A DNA stretch of 64,000 bases from Evernia prunastri (lineage: Eukaryota; Ascomycota; Lecanoromycetes; Lecanorales; Parmeliaceae), in NCBI GenBank assembly GCA_003184365.1, contig NKYR01000001.1, forward strand, positions 372,001-436,000. The letters are read 5' to 3'. The position numbers were made by a program, and so were the translations under genes. Shown piece after piece: positions 12,401 to 23,978 of this stretch. The notes below the pieces were generated by a model. The model saw only the letters and a list, made by a program, of their open reading frames with translations. It ran no database searches and was not told the DNA's origin. Position 1 is the stretch's first letter; every line of letters starts with the position of its first letter.

Positions 12401-14570
12401 TTGGCTTCTCCAGAAGCTTGGCGAGACTTGAGTGAGGACTTGAAATCAAATTTTGGAGGCGTGGCTGGCTTTGATTTAGTCGCAGGAGGCGATTGCATAC
12501 CAGAGCCTAGCTGAGGGTTATAATTCTTCGCTGAAAGTGAGTCTGCAGGTTGCTCGTTGGCTGGTGCTTTACGGATCGGATCGGCCTTCATTTCTGGCAT
12601 CTTTAGTGGTGACATATGAGGTGAAAATGACCCTCGAGGATAGCCCTTGTCACTCGTAATCTCCAGCGACTCATATCGCTGGCCGACTCCTTCCGGACCA
12701 TCAATCCGAGGTTTTACTGCTACGCCCGTACTGAAGCTACTTGGAAGCCCTCCAATACCCGGTGGCTTATAGCCTGCACCTGGCGGAGGAGAGCGTATCA
12801 GTCCACCAGTGGTTATCGCCTTGAAATTTCCTCCCTTCGACGGATCAATGCTTCCACGCTGCTGCTTTGCTCGATTGATCTCCGCCATCCATGCCGGCTG
12901 CTGGGGTGCAGGCGACTTGACCTTAGGCGAGTCGGGTTTGTTAATGGCATTCTCCAACCAGCTCGCCTTCGTAGGACTCCACTTCTTACTCGGGCTTCCA
13001 GGTGGACTCTTCATCGATTCATTGTCATCGTTTTTCGACGGTGGAGGCAGCTTGGTATCTACAGGTGCCGTTTTGGGGACATCGCCTTGGGAGGAGTTGA
13101 ACTTAGTGCGAGTTAAAGGCGTGGGCTTACTTGTCCATTCATCCTCGATCTGTCCTTGATGTAGAGTAGCAGAGTGGCTGGATCCAGGCCTGGAGGTCGT
13201 TTCTGTGGAGTTCTCGCGACTCACGCTATTCGGTGTTGATACCTTGAGTGGAGTGATTCCTCCCATGGGGTACCTTGTACCCTCGTAACCACCGCGACTG
13301 TTTGCGATAGAATTTCCCCTACTTAGACCCGGACCTGCCTGTGCGCTCCACCTTTTGTTGACGCTATCTGAGCGCTTCAGCATTGCGCTTTGGACAAATC
13401 CTCCCAGGCCTTTCGTAGGCGACGCAGGTCGATCCAGATGTTCTGGGGAAAGACGTCCTTGTGAAGGCGACATTGCGAGCGTCCGCGCCATCGACAAACC
13501 CTCGCCCATAGATGAGTTTTTGTCGGACGGAGGATCAAATCGCTGGCTACTCATAGTCGGTAGAGGGAATTGGATAACTCCCGCGGATGCTGGTGATAGA
13601 GAACCCGACTTTTGGTGGGCCGGTCCAGATATGCCACGGGATGAACCCTCTCTTGATGGCGATGCAGAGCGAACACTGTTAGGGGCCGGACTCGTGCGAT
13701 TTTCAGGTTCAGCTGTGCTTTCCCTCGACATTACTGGCAAACGCATGTTGCCCATCGTCGATGCTGTATCTGATAGATCGTCCTGGTTCTTCCTGAATGC
13801 TGCAGATCCCAATCCTCGATCCTGTGTTTGCTTGAACCAAGCAGGATCTTTCAACCCTAGGGATTGCGAAATCTGGCTCCTGGACATCCTACCATCGTTC
13901 ATGGGAGCAGAATCAGTAGCCGCACTTGGAGAATTTGAGACGTTGTTCTCTGAAGTTACCGCTGACAATGGGCGGCTGCTCGATCCCGTTGATCCGCGTG
14001 AGGAGGGCCGTTGCTGCCATGAGAGTGTGCCAGCACGTGAAGGAGCGATTGCCGCACTCGAAGAGGGTGTGGACATCGCTTGAGATGTTGAGGGTGGCTG
14101 TGGAAGCTCCCGGGGTAAAGCATCGGGTTCTAGAGTGTTGATCTTGGTAGGGGCGCCGTTTGTCTGGCGAGCAATTCCGTCGGCTTGTAGCGGACCTGAT
14201 GATGGCGGCTGAAAGGACGGGCCATTGGAGAAACTCTTCCCGCTCGACATTTCATTTTTAGAGCGTATGGAGTTGGGAGTAGCTGCATTGTATGGTGTGT
14301 CTTTCGTGGGCGAGATTGACCTCGCGCGCTCTGTGCAATTGCATTAGCTCAACACATCTTTGCTACGCTGCGATGACAACTCAATTCTCTGCGCTAAGGC
14401 TGCACACCTGCTCTTCGAAGGCTCCTCTCCTTGCGTCCTTGTATGATTTCCTCCTCCAGCTTTCTTGTCCGCTCTTCATCTTCTATGTCTCGCTTTCGCG
14501 AAAGGTCTCGAATGCGTAATAGGAAGTCGTTGACGTCCTCTGAGCCGTCGGTATCCGTGGTGATAGGCAT
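9466..14570 (-). CDS. DUF4045/gelsolin-repeat actin-related protein
   Basis: Large fungal protein with a DUF4045-type N-terminus, a long disordered middle and gelsolin-type repeats at the C-terminus; an actin-binding role is inferred from the fold. Three exons: 14570-14408, 14330-9830, and one starting near 9766 (9757 is also possible) and ending at 9466. Length is about 1,654 residues. The first exon gives DVNDFLLRIRDLSRKRDIEDEERTRKLEEEI, and the splice restores ERARSISPTK, typical of DUF4045. Gelsolin features are in the last 350 residues: CTHVFGTLAGTRTTEVYLWCGDG, SARSGKLYLWKGSGSGAEELGCAR, GVFVLDSFFEIF, and RAALVFAQEYGILAASSEDRPF across the last intron. Starting at the in-frame ATG at 14250 would lose the DUF4045 start. 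The third-exon acceptor is the least certain point. Confidence 0.88.
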
Positions 14571-15000
14571 TGTTCGATGTCTTTCTCACATGCCTTCCAG
14601 CAGCGAGTGTTGGTCTACATATCACTATGCATAATACAAGTAAGGCGCCGTGGGCAAATCTTGCTGGGCTTGGCGATAGAGTAAGTACAGCGGGGAGGCG
14701 AATATTGGAATGTCAGTCACAACAGCAACTGGATGAAGGGACGTCCCGATTTACGAAGACTCGCATAACTAATCCCTTACCAAAAAATGTGATGGAATTA
14801 TAATGAAAGATATTGAAAAGCTTTTACTCTACAAAGTCGCGGTTTACGGGCCTGTTTGTTGTGACCCGCAGCTGCTTAGACTTTCTTCTCCTGGTCGGCG
14901 CCCCACCATGAGCAGCCTATCAGCTAAAGGCAAGTTCTCGGCGTAGCAAGGGTAGCAATCCCCTTATAGCGCCGCAAACCATACCCTGAAGACTTGAATC
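14571..15000. other. Intergenic upstream of the gelsolin gene
   Basis: These 430 bp lie between the Arl2 stop and the gelsolin-gene ATG, with both genes on the minus strand. They should hold the gelsolin-gene promoter and the Arl2 3' UTR. I see no gene, repeat or clear motif. Confidence 0.45.
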
Positions 15001-15829
15001 TCAGAACAAGAACAGTCTGTCTTTTGCGTCTTGCACCACCCATGACATTCCTTCCTTCAAGGACTGTCCCGTGATAGCACTGCATCGGAGGATAGTCCAC
15101 TTGTGCGTCTTGATTGCGTCCAGCTGCAGTCCCTGGAAATATGTCAGCTGTATTCTTCCTAACTCCGGGTAGAGTAGGTATAGATTTTTGTACCTTCCCA
15201 ATCTCATCTTCAGTCATGCACCCACCAACATCAGTCTTGTTGGCGAAGACGAGTAAACTTGCCCCCATGAGCCGCTACCCACTAATCGGTATAGTCCAAT
15301 CAATCAAGCAGCGAAGCAACCTACCTCCTCCAGCAACAAAGATCCAAGCTCTTGTCTACAGTCAGTGATCCGTAGCCGGTCTGTGGCATCAACTACCCAG
15401 ATCAAGGCGTCTGTCTTTTCGAAGTAGTTCCGCCAATAAGTGCGCAGTGTCTTCTGGCCACCCACATCCCCTGGTCCACAGGAAGATGGTCAGACATGCG
15501 TAGGTAGCCCGAAGACAGTGCGAAATGACCATACAAATGTTGAGTCGGTACCTTCTCATGTAGTCAACGAACGCAGGCTCCTCGACATGGATTCTACCCT
15601 TGACTCACCCTTCGTACTCAATAGTCTTTATAATGAACCCAAGCGTTGGACTGACTGTGTTCACGTCTTCATCCATCAATCGCTTGACAATTGTGGTTTT
15701 GCCGGCATTGTCCAAACCTCTTCTGTAGTATCAGCAAGGCTGGTTGAAGACATTAGGTCGGTCCACTTACAGCATCAAGATTCTCATTTCTTTATCCTTC
15801 AATCGAGCTTTGCGCAGAATAGAAAGCAT
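15001..15829 (-). CDS. ARL2: Arl2/Alp41-type small GTPase
   Basis: Arf-like GTPase of the Arl2 family, which works with tubulin-folding cofactors and microtubule biogenesis. Six exons: 15829-15771, 15719-15609, 15551-15535, 15470-15325, 15274-15194 and 15132-15001, giving 181 residues. The P-loop is GLDNAGKTT, switch I contains TVSPTLGF, switch II is WDVGGQKTLRTYWRNYFEKTD, the guanine motif is ANKTD (usually ANKQD), and the SA motif is CSAITGQ. The ending EGMSWVVQDAKDRLFLF is characteristic of Arl2 and not of Arf1. The third exon is only 17 nt and supplies YRLNI plus the first base of the Trp before DVGGQ; without it the frame and the conserved core break. N-terminal MLSILRKARLKDKEMRIL also fits Arl2, which lacks the myristoylated Gly2 of Arf. 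Confidence 0.95.
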
Positions 15830-17455
15830 CGTGTCGTTTGTGCACTGCTTCAGTGGACTTCAAGTGTTGCTTCAGCGGTTCGGAGTTCTAATTGATGGGG
15901 AGCGGCCCACGTTCACTTCGCTTGATTTGACGCCCGCTCTACGATACGCATCTAGAGGCCTTCCTCTTCTTTTACGATCCCGCATTTGGTCACATAATAA
16001 TTGGTATTGAATGCTGATATTCCCTCTCTGACTATATCAGGTGTCACTACAACCCGAGCAGTGATGTTCATCTCTCAACACCGGACGCAAAGCCACAAGG
16101 CTCTCTCTGGATCCTCGCTCGACTCGCTGCTATACTGCCGCTAATGGAAGAGAATGTCGTACGGTATATTGCAGAGCATGCGTCGACAGATGCGCTCTCA
16201 ACAGTAGCATATCGCTTAGCCCAAGAGCCCGGTTGGACGGTACAGAAGCTACCCTTTCCCAAAACATTGGTGGCTTCGCTGAGGTGCCTTTTGTAAGTGC
16301 GGGGGAAGTATGCACTCTTCGTAGGGCTTCGCTGAGGTATCATGGCAACGAAACGACAACGTGGGGTTGAAGAATAGTATCATAAAGGTCGCTAATTGTT
16401 CGACTCTGTTGGCGATTCCTGCACCTCCAATCCGGAAATCCAAAACAAAAATTCGAGGTCGCAAAGCTGTAGACTTCTTGAACGCGATGGTCACCAAGCT
16501 CGCTCGCGATTTGATATACCAACAAGCGTTGGGTGATACCCGTGGATGCAGGACGCGACGCAACTGCGGGAACAAGACCTGACGGGAACCCAACGATCAA
16601 GAGGCGCAATTTGAGTCAGGGTAAACATGCCAATGTCTTGCAGCCCGCGGCCACGGGTACGATCAACACCACCGTCATTATCCCAAATCGCCTTTGCTTG
16701 CCGTTCCGCTGTAACAAAAAACGTGTTCCAACAAAGATGCAGCCTCGAGCAGTCAAATGAAGAGTCAGACATTGCTTTTTGTCCCGACGTCATGCTACAT
16801 AGAAGAATACACAGTTGCTGGCAGGCACGAAGAACACTCTGCCGCGAAAATCAGCCCGGGGACTTCTTCGACGACCAGCCGTTGGCAACGTCAGAGATGG
16901 CTGACTCCAATTTTTCGAAAGCAGCGCAACAAGCAAGGCACACGGCGACAGAATAAGGCGCAATGTAGGCAAGATCAGAATACTCCTGAGGTGAAGAACT
17001 GTTAAGCAAAGAACCCGAGAATATGGCAGGGACTGATTAAAATGTCCAGAGACCATATAGTCACATATCTGGCTAAGACTTAGACTGCAAAGACCTCAGA
17101 TAGCGAACTGAAAGCAGGATCAAGCAAAATTAACATCCTCGAGAGGGCCAACTACTGGTTGATTCCGTGAAGTGGTTGATAATTGAATGAGCGGCCCCAA
17201 TATGAAGAAGGTTGAAAAGAAACAAAAAGAAAGGAATACCAAAGGGCAAATGAATGTTTTGAGAAAAAGGGAGATGTGAATGAAAGTGAGAAAGTCTTGG
17301 CGCAGTTCGAACTTGTGTACGGCCTGAACACTTCTTCTTCTTGTTCCACCATCACCCACAATTGCCACTTACATCAGCTCTGCTATTCATTAACCAGTGC
17401 TGTACATCCTATAGCAATCTCCTCGAAAACAAAGCACGTTCAAAACGAAGCCACA
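15830..17455. other. Intergenic region, no supported gene
   Basis: About 1.6 kb between the divergent Arl2 and GNAT starts. Several minus-strand frames overlap at 16068-16793; one has a weak nucleotide-binding look (LDFRIGGAGIA) that does not continue into a recognised enzyme. The 14-bp string GGCTTCGCTGAGGT occurs twice near 16270 and 16326. The final few hundred bases before 17456 should hold the GNAT-gene promoter. Confidence 0.45.
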
Positions 17456-20378
17456 ATGAGTAACGCCGGCTCAACTCGCGGCCACGGCGGTTCTCATCGA
17501 GGTATGTTTTAGCTCGTTTTCCCACCGTACATCTGATCAACAGTAATTGATTAGGATTATAGGCAGGGATATCCGAAGGTCTTCCACCAATCAAACGCTT
17601 CCTGACGCCGCCGTATCTGTCTTCCAAAGCCAGCGCACCCCGAGTGTCGGCTCTAGTCGACGCCGTCGTGGCTTCCAGCCAGATGAAGTGAATAAGAACA
17701 AACAGAAGCTCGGACCTGTAGACCTCTCAAATACCCAATGTGATAACAGTGCGCAGAGTGTGACCGCTATTGACAATCATTCTAAATCGTCTGCCATAAA
17801 TGACAAGCTGGTGTCAACAATAAATCAAACATCAACTGAATTTCTCCCCCCTCACCGGCGAACTCAGGTCAAAGACAGGATTCCCAAAAAACAATCATTC
17901 ATTCACACTCAAGTGGCAACGATCGACAAATCTCGTCCGGAGCTTGATCCTGTGCCTCTCGGTGGTGTCTCTAAGCCCATTGAGAGCGGGATCTCATCCA
18001 CCCCAATTATCACTGACCGGAAACCTTCATGCTGGTCAGTTGCAAGCCCTTCTGAGGCTCCACCGACCGAGTGGAATAGTGCAACAGCAAACATCAGTAT
18101 ATCAGCCAAGCCAACTTTACCGATCTACCGTTTTCCAAAGCCCGAGCACAAAGCAGAGCGCGAAACCTTGGTCACTTCTTTGACTCGACAACAAACTAAA
18201 CTCAGAACGCCAAAACCTAGATCCATGTCAAAGGAGCAAAGAATTCGTGAGACGAACGAATTGTCACGCCTGGAAGCTGCTGAGAAGGGTGGCGTTCCAG
18301 CTACGGCCCTTGCTGCTCCTCGGGAAGACTTACATGGTCATATCACCGACTCATTGCACCACAGTTTACAGCAGCTACAACATATTGGGCAACTTGATGC
18401 CGAACAAACATCAATGGTGAACGCGATCCAGCAAGAGGTGCTCGAAAAAGTGTCCAGTCCGGCAGAGAAACAAAGCGTTGCTCCCCTTCCTCACCTCAGA
18501 GTGCAATCTGCTCGTCCTGGACCAAGCAACATGAACAAGAGTATCCCACCCCACTTAAGAAGTCCGACAGGTCCTTCAACCACTACTGTCTTCAAAGCAA
18601 AGGTTCATGACGAAGACGTCGAGCTTGGAAAGCCCACGATCGCTACAATGGAAGAAAACCAAGTTCCAGCTCACTTTCAGGGAGTATCTGCCGCCAAGAT
18701 CCGAGAGACTAAAGATATCCTTTCAGTTACTACTCCATCGCCGGCGTCTCAAAATAAACATGACAACTCCCGACCAACCATCGACATAGACGAGGAGATT
18801 GCTGCAACTGAACCGGTCCTTGACATAGACGAAGAAATTGTTGCAGGTCTACATGCAGAAGATTCTGGCGCTTTTTCAGTTGCTCAGCCCACGTATGGCA
18901 ATACTCAAGATAACAACGAGGATGCGAAAACACAAGCCGATCAGTCTGGGAATCGCAATCACAGCACAACCCCGAGATCAAATGACTCCAAAATTGGATC
19001 TCATGCTAGCCCCCTTAAGGACGTCTCTAGTGAACGAATGAACACCAGCTTGGCGTCTCCATCGAGAATCGTTGCTGTTCCGAATGGCGCGGAGTCTTCA
19101 GTCAAGAAAGGTAAAAGGCCAGCAAAAGAAGTCGAATTGGTAGATGACACTTCAGAATTAGTCGGTTGGGATGGCAAGATGAATCCGCCCCCCGTAGGTG
19201 ATGAGTGGAATCGCCGTCGACCTTTCAATCCTCACAGCAACGAGCGCATTTTAGTCGTTAAAGCATGGAGAGAAGAACATGCCGCAGATTTGGAGTCGAA
19301 AAATCGCGTGATCGTCGACACGACAAGTACTGACTTTCAAAATGGAGAGGGTTTGGCTGGAGGCGTTGCGAACGTGCTGAGTCCTATTGACAAGCTGGAC
19401 CACGAAACTCATGTCCCCAATGATGACTTCACTCAAGCACGTCGCCATCAAAACGCCGCAGAGGCTATGAAAGACTATAAGGCAAAGATCGATGCCAAAC
19501 CAAAGAATATCCCTTCAGGCATAGCGGGTATGACAAAGGAAGAAAAGCGATCCCTCAGGCGTGGGCTTAAAGAAGATGACAGGACAAGAGTGATCCCGCC
19601 TAATCCACATGCTCCTGCCGCCAACATATACGTCCGGCCTGCCGAATTCAGGGACATGAGCCAAGTCATGAACATTTACAACAGCGACGTGCGTAAGACA
19701 AGCCTTGTGCTCCACCAAGGCCCTGTTGATGAATTGTACTGGTACGTGTACCTTCTGAACAAGTCCTACCCTGCTATGGACTATTACTTGAGTTGCAAGA
19801 CCTATTTCGAGAATAGGAAGCTTTTATTACCCGTTCAAGCTGTCCTATTGCTCGGTATCTCGCCTTGAATAAGCAATACTGACCCCGAATTTAGGCGCGA
19901 CCGTCTGCAAGAGGCTGAAGATGAGAGGAACCCCTTTGTTGTCGCTATCCATATGGGGGAGAAGTCTTGTCGTAATCAGGGAAATATCATTCGAAAGAAA
20001 CAAGAAAATGTTGTCGGCTTCGCTGTCGCTGCCGACTTTGGGAGCAAAAACACAATTATCCACAGTAGCGTCGAACTTGAGCTCATGGTTCATCCAAGCT
20101 TTTATCGCCAAGGCATTGGACGGACATTGTTAGACCGCATTCTTGCAGCTTTGAGTCCAGACCACAATCTCCTTGACTGTGCTCCTTTCCTTTCTCACAA
20201 TGATCTTTCTTATTGGATGTTCGGCGGCAGTCGTCAAGCAAAGACAATCATGATTAACATCTTCTATTTCGACGGCGCAGAAGATCCGATCACCTGGCGG
20301 AAGCAGTGGTTGGCTAAGTACAATTTCCAGCATATAAGCACGCTACCTTATGTTGGCTTCAAAGGGGGCAATCTGTAG
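17456..20378 (+). CDS. GNAT-family N-acetyltransferase with long disordered N-terminus
   Basis: Predicted acyl-CoA N-acyltransferase. Exons 17456-17501, 17563-19741 and 19895-20378 give 902 residues. Residues 1-690 are Ser/Pro/Lys-rich and probably disordered; the short first exon gives a Gly/His/Arg-rich start. The GNAT fold begins at ANIYVRPAEFRDMSQVMNIYN and continues across the second intron (DELYW|RDRLQEAEDERNPFVVAI). The acetyl-CoA loop is LMVHPSFYRQGIGRTLLDRIL (Q/R-x-x-G-x-G). The substrate is unknown. The 153-nt second intron is much longer than its neighbours and is described separately. At the 3' end, GT-AG splicing at 20375-20429 would replace the stop and add about 16 other residues; a third frame there (beginning GEYVPTPADHERTTW) looks protein-like but does not join in phase. 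Confidence 0.8.
19742..19894 (+). repeat. Introner-like intron, copy A
   Basis: A 153-nt GT-AG intron in the GNAT gene. It ends with TGAATAAGCAAT, then A, then CTGACCCCGAA (19866-19889), five bases before the acceptor. The same 24-nt block, differing at one purine, ends a 157-nt intron at 53142-53298. The block starts 124 nt after the donor here and 123 nt after it there. An internal stem pairs 19812-19823 with 19837-19849 (AATAGGA plus AGCTT against AAGCT, one bulge, TCCTATT). The shared block contains the likely branch site CTGAC. Interpretation as an introner-like element is inferred. Confidence 0.6.
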
Positions 20379-21066
20379 GTCATCCCGACATGTTTCTTGA
20401 ACAAAGAATATTCGCTGACCTCTGACCAGGGTGAATATGTGCCAACTCCTGCTGACCACGAGCGCACGACTTGGATAGAGAGAGTCAGTACAGGTGTTCT
20501 CACTTGAGGATTCTCGGAGTCCTTTTTTTACCCAAAAGCTTGTACAACAGAACGAAGGATTGAGTTCATGAGCGAGAGCTAATTCTAGCTCACGCACCTT
20601 TCACGGTTTTCTGGATGGTGTGGATCACATGTCATGAAAATGGATCTCACAAAAGCCCTTGGATCTAGCAAAATCATCTACGGCTAAGCGGCCTTGGATG
20701 ACGAATTTGTCTATGGCTAGGGTCCTCACCTTGCTACACTTTCCATAGACAGCAATCTTCACAGATGGTTCGATTTTCATTTTCTAGTATGCCAGCATCA
20801 GATAGACCAAAAATAGACCTTCTCTCCCTCTAGTCCAAAAGACCAATTCCAGCATTCAACAACAAGCCTCAATCACCGGTGAGACTGGGATGAGTTGTGA
20901 AAGGTACAGAAGCTTGACACTTGACTAGAGTACCTTATAAGGAAAGCTGTTACAACATAGTCCTGTCGAATAGTAGAGTACTTGCTAACGGCTGAACCTC
21001 GGGTTTTCCCCAAGTAACATTCCAAAAGGACGCTTTCAAGCTCCGTAAATCGTAGTGTATTCAGGA
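20379..21066. other. Intergenic, 3' UTR and Drs1 promoter
   Basis: About 690 bp between the GNAT and Drs1 genes, both on the plus strand. The first 90 bp may include an alternative last GNAT exon. No other gene or repeat is seen. Confidence 0.45.
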
Positions 21067-23571
21067 ATGGCTCCTTGGATGATGCGGTTCAATGGTGACG
21101 ATGACTTTATTCGGACAATCGACGATGATAAGTCATTTCCGCTAGGAGAGGAAGAAGACGAAGGATCCAGTCCTAAACTCCCCCCAAGATCCGCCTTCAA
21201 TGGGAATAAACGCAAGCGAGCCCTTGGCGAAGGCCACATTCAGGCCAGTGATGGCATGATACGAAAAGACAAAGAAGCAAAAGGCAAGAGACGAAAAACG
21301 GAGAGTGCACCCATCAAAGATGGCACTGTAGAGCTAGACGGAGATAACCGTATATGGACTGCGTACGGCGAGGACGATGGGGCGATGAATTCAGACTTCG
21401 AATTTCAGATTGGAGATGTAGATACAGGGGTGACCGATAGCTTTGACGGTTGGGACCTGCATGGCAGTACTACGGCGCCTGCCGTACCTGGGGATAAGAA
21501 GGGGGTTGATATTGATGAACTTATTGCAAGAAGGAGGATACTAGTTGCTCAGGAGCAGACTGGAACAGAGGCCTCCATGAGTGATGGGGAGGGAGACATC
21601 GAAGCCGGAAAAGAGACTGAGCTAGATGCTGGACGTGGGGAACTTGACGCGAAGGACGAGGAAGACGATGAAACTTTGGCAGAAGATGCTTTTGGTATGG
21701 GGGCTTTGGCGAGCGAAGAGGAAGGCAGCGAGGATGAAAAAAATGAAGATCATGATTCAGCTGAGAGCCTCGATGATGAGTCGATTGCGGAGCCAGTACC
21801 CCATCCAGATGACATTGAACGTTTATCTTCCCCTGACCTGGAGGAGCAAGCACGGCGAGAAGCTTTTTTTGCTCCTGAAGAAAAAAAAAGCAAAGCCAAG
21901 ATCAAAGACATGGCTTCGGGCTCATTCCAAAGCATGTCCCTTTCAAGGCCAATACTGCGGGGCCTAGCAGCAGTTGGCTTCTCAGAACCTACACCAATAC
22001 AGATAAAAACGATACCAGTTGCACTTGAAGGGAAGGATGTCGTGGGTGGTGCGGTAACAGGTTCCGGTAAAACAGCAGCTTTTGTCATACCCATCCTAGA
22101 AAGACTCCTGTATCGCCCGAAGAAAGTACCCACAAGCCGTGTTGCTATCCTAATGCCGACGAGAGAACTGGCGGTGCAGTGCTTCAATGTAGCGAGAAAA
22201 CTTGCCAGCTTCACAGACGTCACCTTTTGCCAGCTTGTTGGAGGCTTCAGTCTGCGGGAACAGGAGAGTGTGCTCAGAAACAGGCCGGATGTCATCATTG
22301 CTACGCCTGGACGCTTCATCGACCATATGCGAAATTCGGCCAGCTTTACTGTGGATACACTCGAGATTCTGGTACTGGATGAAGCGGATCGAATGCTAGA
22401 AGATGGGTTCGCGGACGAGCTGAATGAAGTATTGACTACGATCCCCAAGTCCAGACAGACCATGCTTTTCTCGGCTACCATGACAGATACTGTCGACAAG
22501 CTCATCCGGGTGGGTTTGAACAGACCAGTACGACTAATGGTAGATGCAAGAAAGCAGACCGTGGAAACCCTGGTACAGGAATTTGTTCGCCTACGTCCAG
22601 GGAGAGAAGATCGAAGATTAGGCTACCTGATGTATTTGTGTCAAAGCATTTATACAGACCGCGTTATAATTTTCTTTCGACAGAAAAAGGAAGCCCACAG
22701 AGTTCGTGTAATTTTCGGTCTATGTGGCATCAAAGCTGCTGAGCTCCACGGCAGTATGTCACAAGAGCAAGTAAGTCTACTCCTTCATCCGCGCTTCTCG
22801 AGGTCCGGCTGACAACCCTCTCAGCGTATCTCCGCCCTCGCGTCCTTCCGATCCTCTCAGTGCACCCACCTCCTCGCCACCGATCTCGCCTCCCGAGGTC
22901 TCGATATCTCCAACATCTCTACCGTGATCAACTACGAAGCGCCCCAGTCCCACGAAATATATTTGCACCGGGTCGGTCGAACAGCACGTGCCGGCCGGGT
23001 TGGTAGGTCTTGCACCATTGCTGCGGAGCCGGACCGTAAGGTCGTCAAGCAGGCTGTCAAAACCGGAAAGGCACAAGGTGCGAAGATCGTCAGTCGAGTT
23101 GTTGAAGCTGGGTTGGCGGATGAATGGGCGAAGAAAGTCGATGATTTAGAAAGCGAAGTGGAAGCGATCCTGAAGGAAGAGAAAGAAGAAAAGGCTCTCG
23201 CTGGCGCGGAAATGCATCTTCGCAAAGGGGAAAACATCATGGAGCATGAGCAGGAGATTAAATCAAGACCCAAAAGGACATGGTTTGAAAGTGAAAAAGA
23301 GAAGCAGATCGCAAAGAAGAGTGGGCAAGCAGAGTTGAATGGAGCTGTGGGGCTAGGCAAAAAGAAGGTTGGGAAGCTAAGTGGGAAGGACAAGAAGATG
23401 TTGGACGATAGGAGGGAGAGAAAAGAGGGGAGGGTGTGGAAGAAGGGAAAAGGGGACGAGAGGGTTGGAGGGGTCGGGAAAAGCAAGGGGAAGGAAGGGA
23501 GGAAAGGGAAGGGTGGAAAAGACAGGGGTGGGAAGGCGAAGAAGGTCAGAGGTGGCGGTCGTGGAAGATAA
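21067..23571 (+). CDS. DRS1: Drs1-type DEAD-box RNA helicase
   Basis: ATP-dependent RNA helicase for 60S ribosomal subunit assembly in the nucleolus (role from the family). Exons 21067-22770 and 22825-23571 give 816 residues. The acidic N-terminus (about 1-280) is rich in Glu/Asp runs and basic patches. Helicase motifs in order: Q motif GFSEPTPIQ, Walker A TGSGKT (about residue 331), PTRELA, TPGR, DEAD (about 437), SAT (about 469), RGLD and HRVGRTARAGR after the intron. The C-terminal 180 residues are Lys/Glu/Gly-rich, typical of Drs1. The single 54-nt intron falls at MSQEQ|RISALASFR. The first in-frame ATG is at 21067. Confidence 0.95.
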
Positions 23572-23978
23572 TGAATGATATGTAGAAACCGATGAGCTTG
23601 ATGAATCATTAAATACCAGAGATACGATCGAATGGTGCTGAAGAGTCATGATGCCCCATCGTGACTACCTATACAACTCTTGCTTTTTCAACATCAGCCA
23701 TCTCTCATTGAATCTCTCATTGAACGTGATATCAGAATTACAATCGAATGGCGCCGTAAAATCATGATCCCTCCATCATGACCATACAAATCTTGCTTTT
23801 TCAACAAATGGCCATCCCTCATTGATGCATCGTCCAGAGACCTCCCACCATAATGGAAGTGTCTCGCAGAACATCGACACCATGCCGCAGGCAACCTCCA
23901 CCTCCAGTCCTATCTCCTCACTCTCAGGTTCACAATATCACATAATTCGTAGAGTCCCACCGTTCAAATGTTTGCCCC
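23572..23978. other. Convergent 3' region with duplicated hairpin
   Basis: About 400 bp between the Drs1 and Cps1 stop codons. It contains two imperfect copies, about 115 bp apart, of an 80-bp unit (described separately). It must serve as 3' UTR for both genes. Confidence 0.5.
23630..23823. repeat. Imperfect direct repeat carrying a hairpin, two copies
   Basis: Copy 1 (about 23630-23714) and copy 2 (about 23746-23823) both run: GAATGG, a short variable part, a TCATGAT-type hairpin, then TCTTGCTTTTTCAACA, then CCATC(T/C)CTCATTGA. The hairpin is kept in both: 23645-23665 pairs nine positions (one G-T wobble) around a 3-base loop, and 23762-23781 pairs TCATGAT with ATCATGA. Retention of pairing despite sequence change suggests structure at the RNA level. 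Confidence 0.65.

Noticed and set aside
13355..14083. 242-codon plus-strand frame
   Set aside because: Antisense to the disordered part of the DUF4045/gelsolin protein; no domain.
16249..16609. Possible FAD-dependent monooxygenase start (LDFRIGGAGIA)
   Set aside because: The glycine motif is not followed by the helix and Glu expected of a dinucleotide fold, and flanking frames do not extend it into an enzyme.
22932..23609. 225-codon minus-strand frame rich in Phe, Pro and Ser
   Set aside because: It is the complement of the Lys/Glu/Gly-rich C-terminus of Drs1, which explains the composition.
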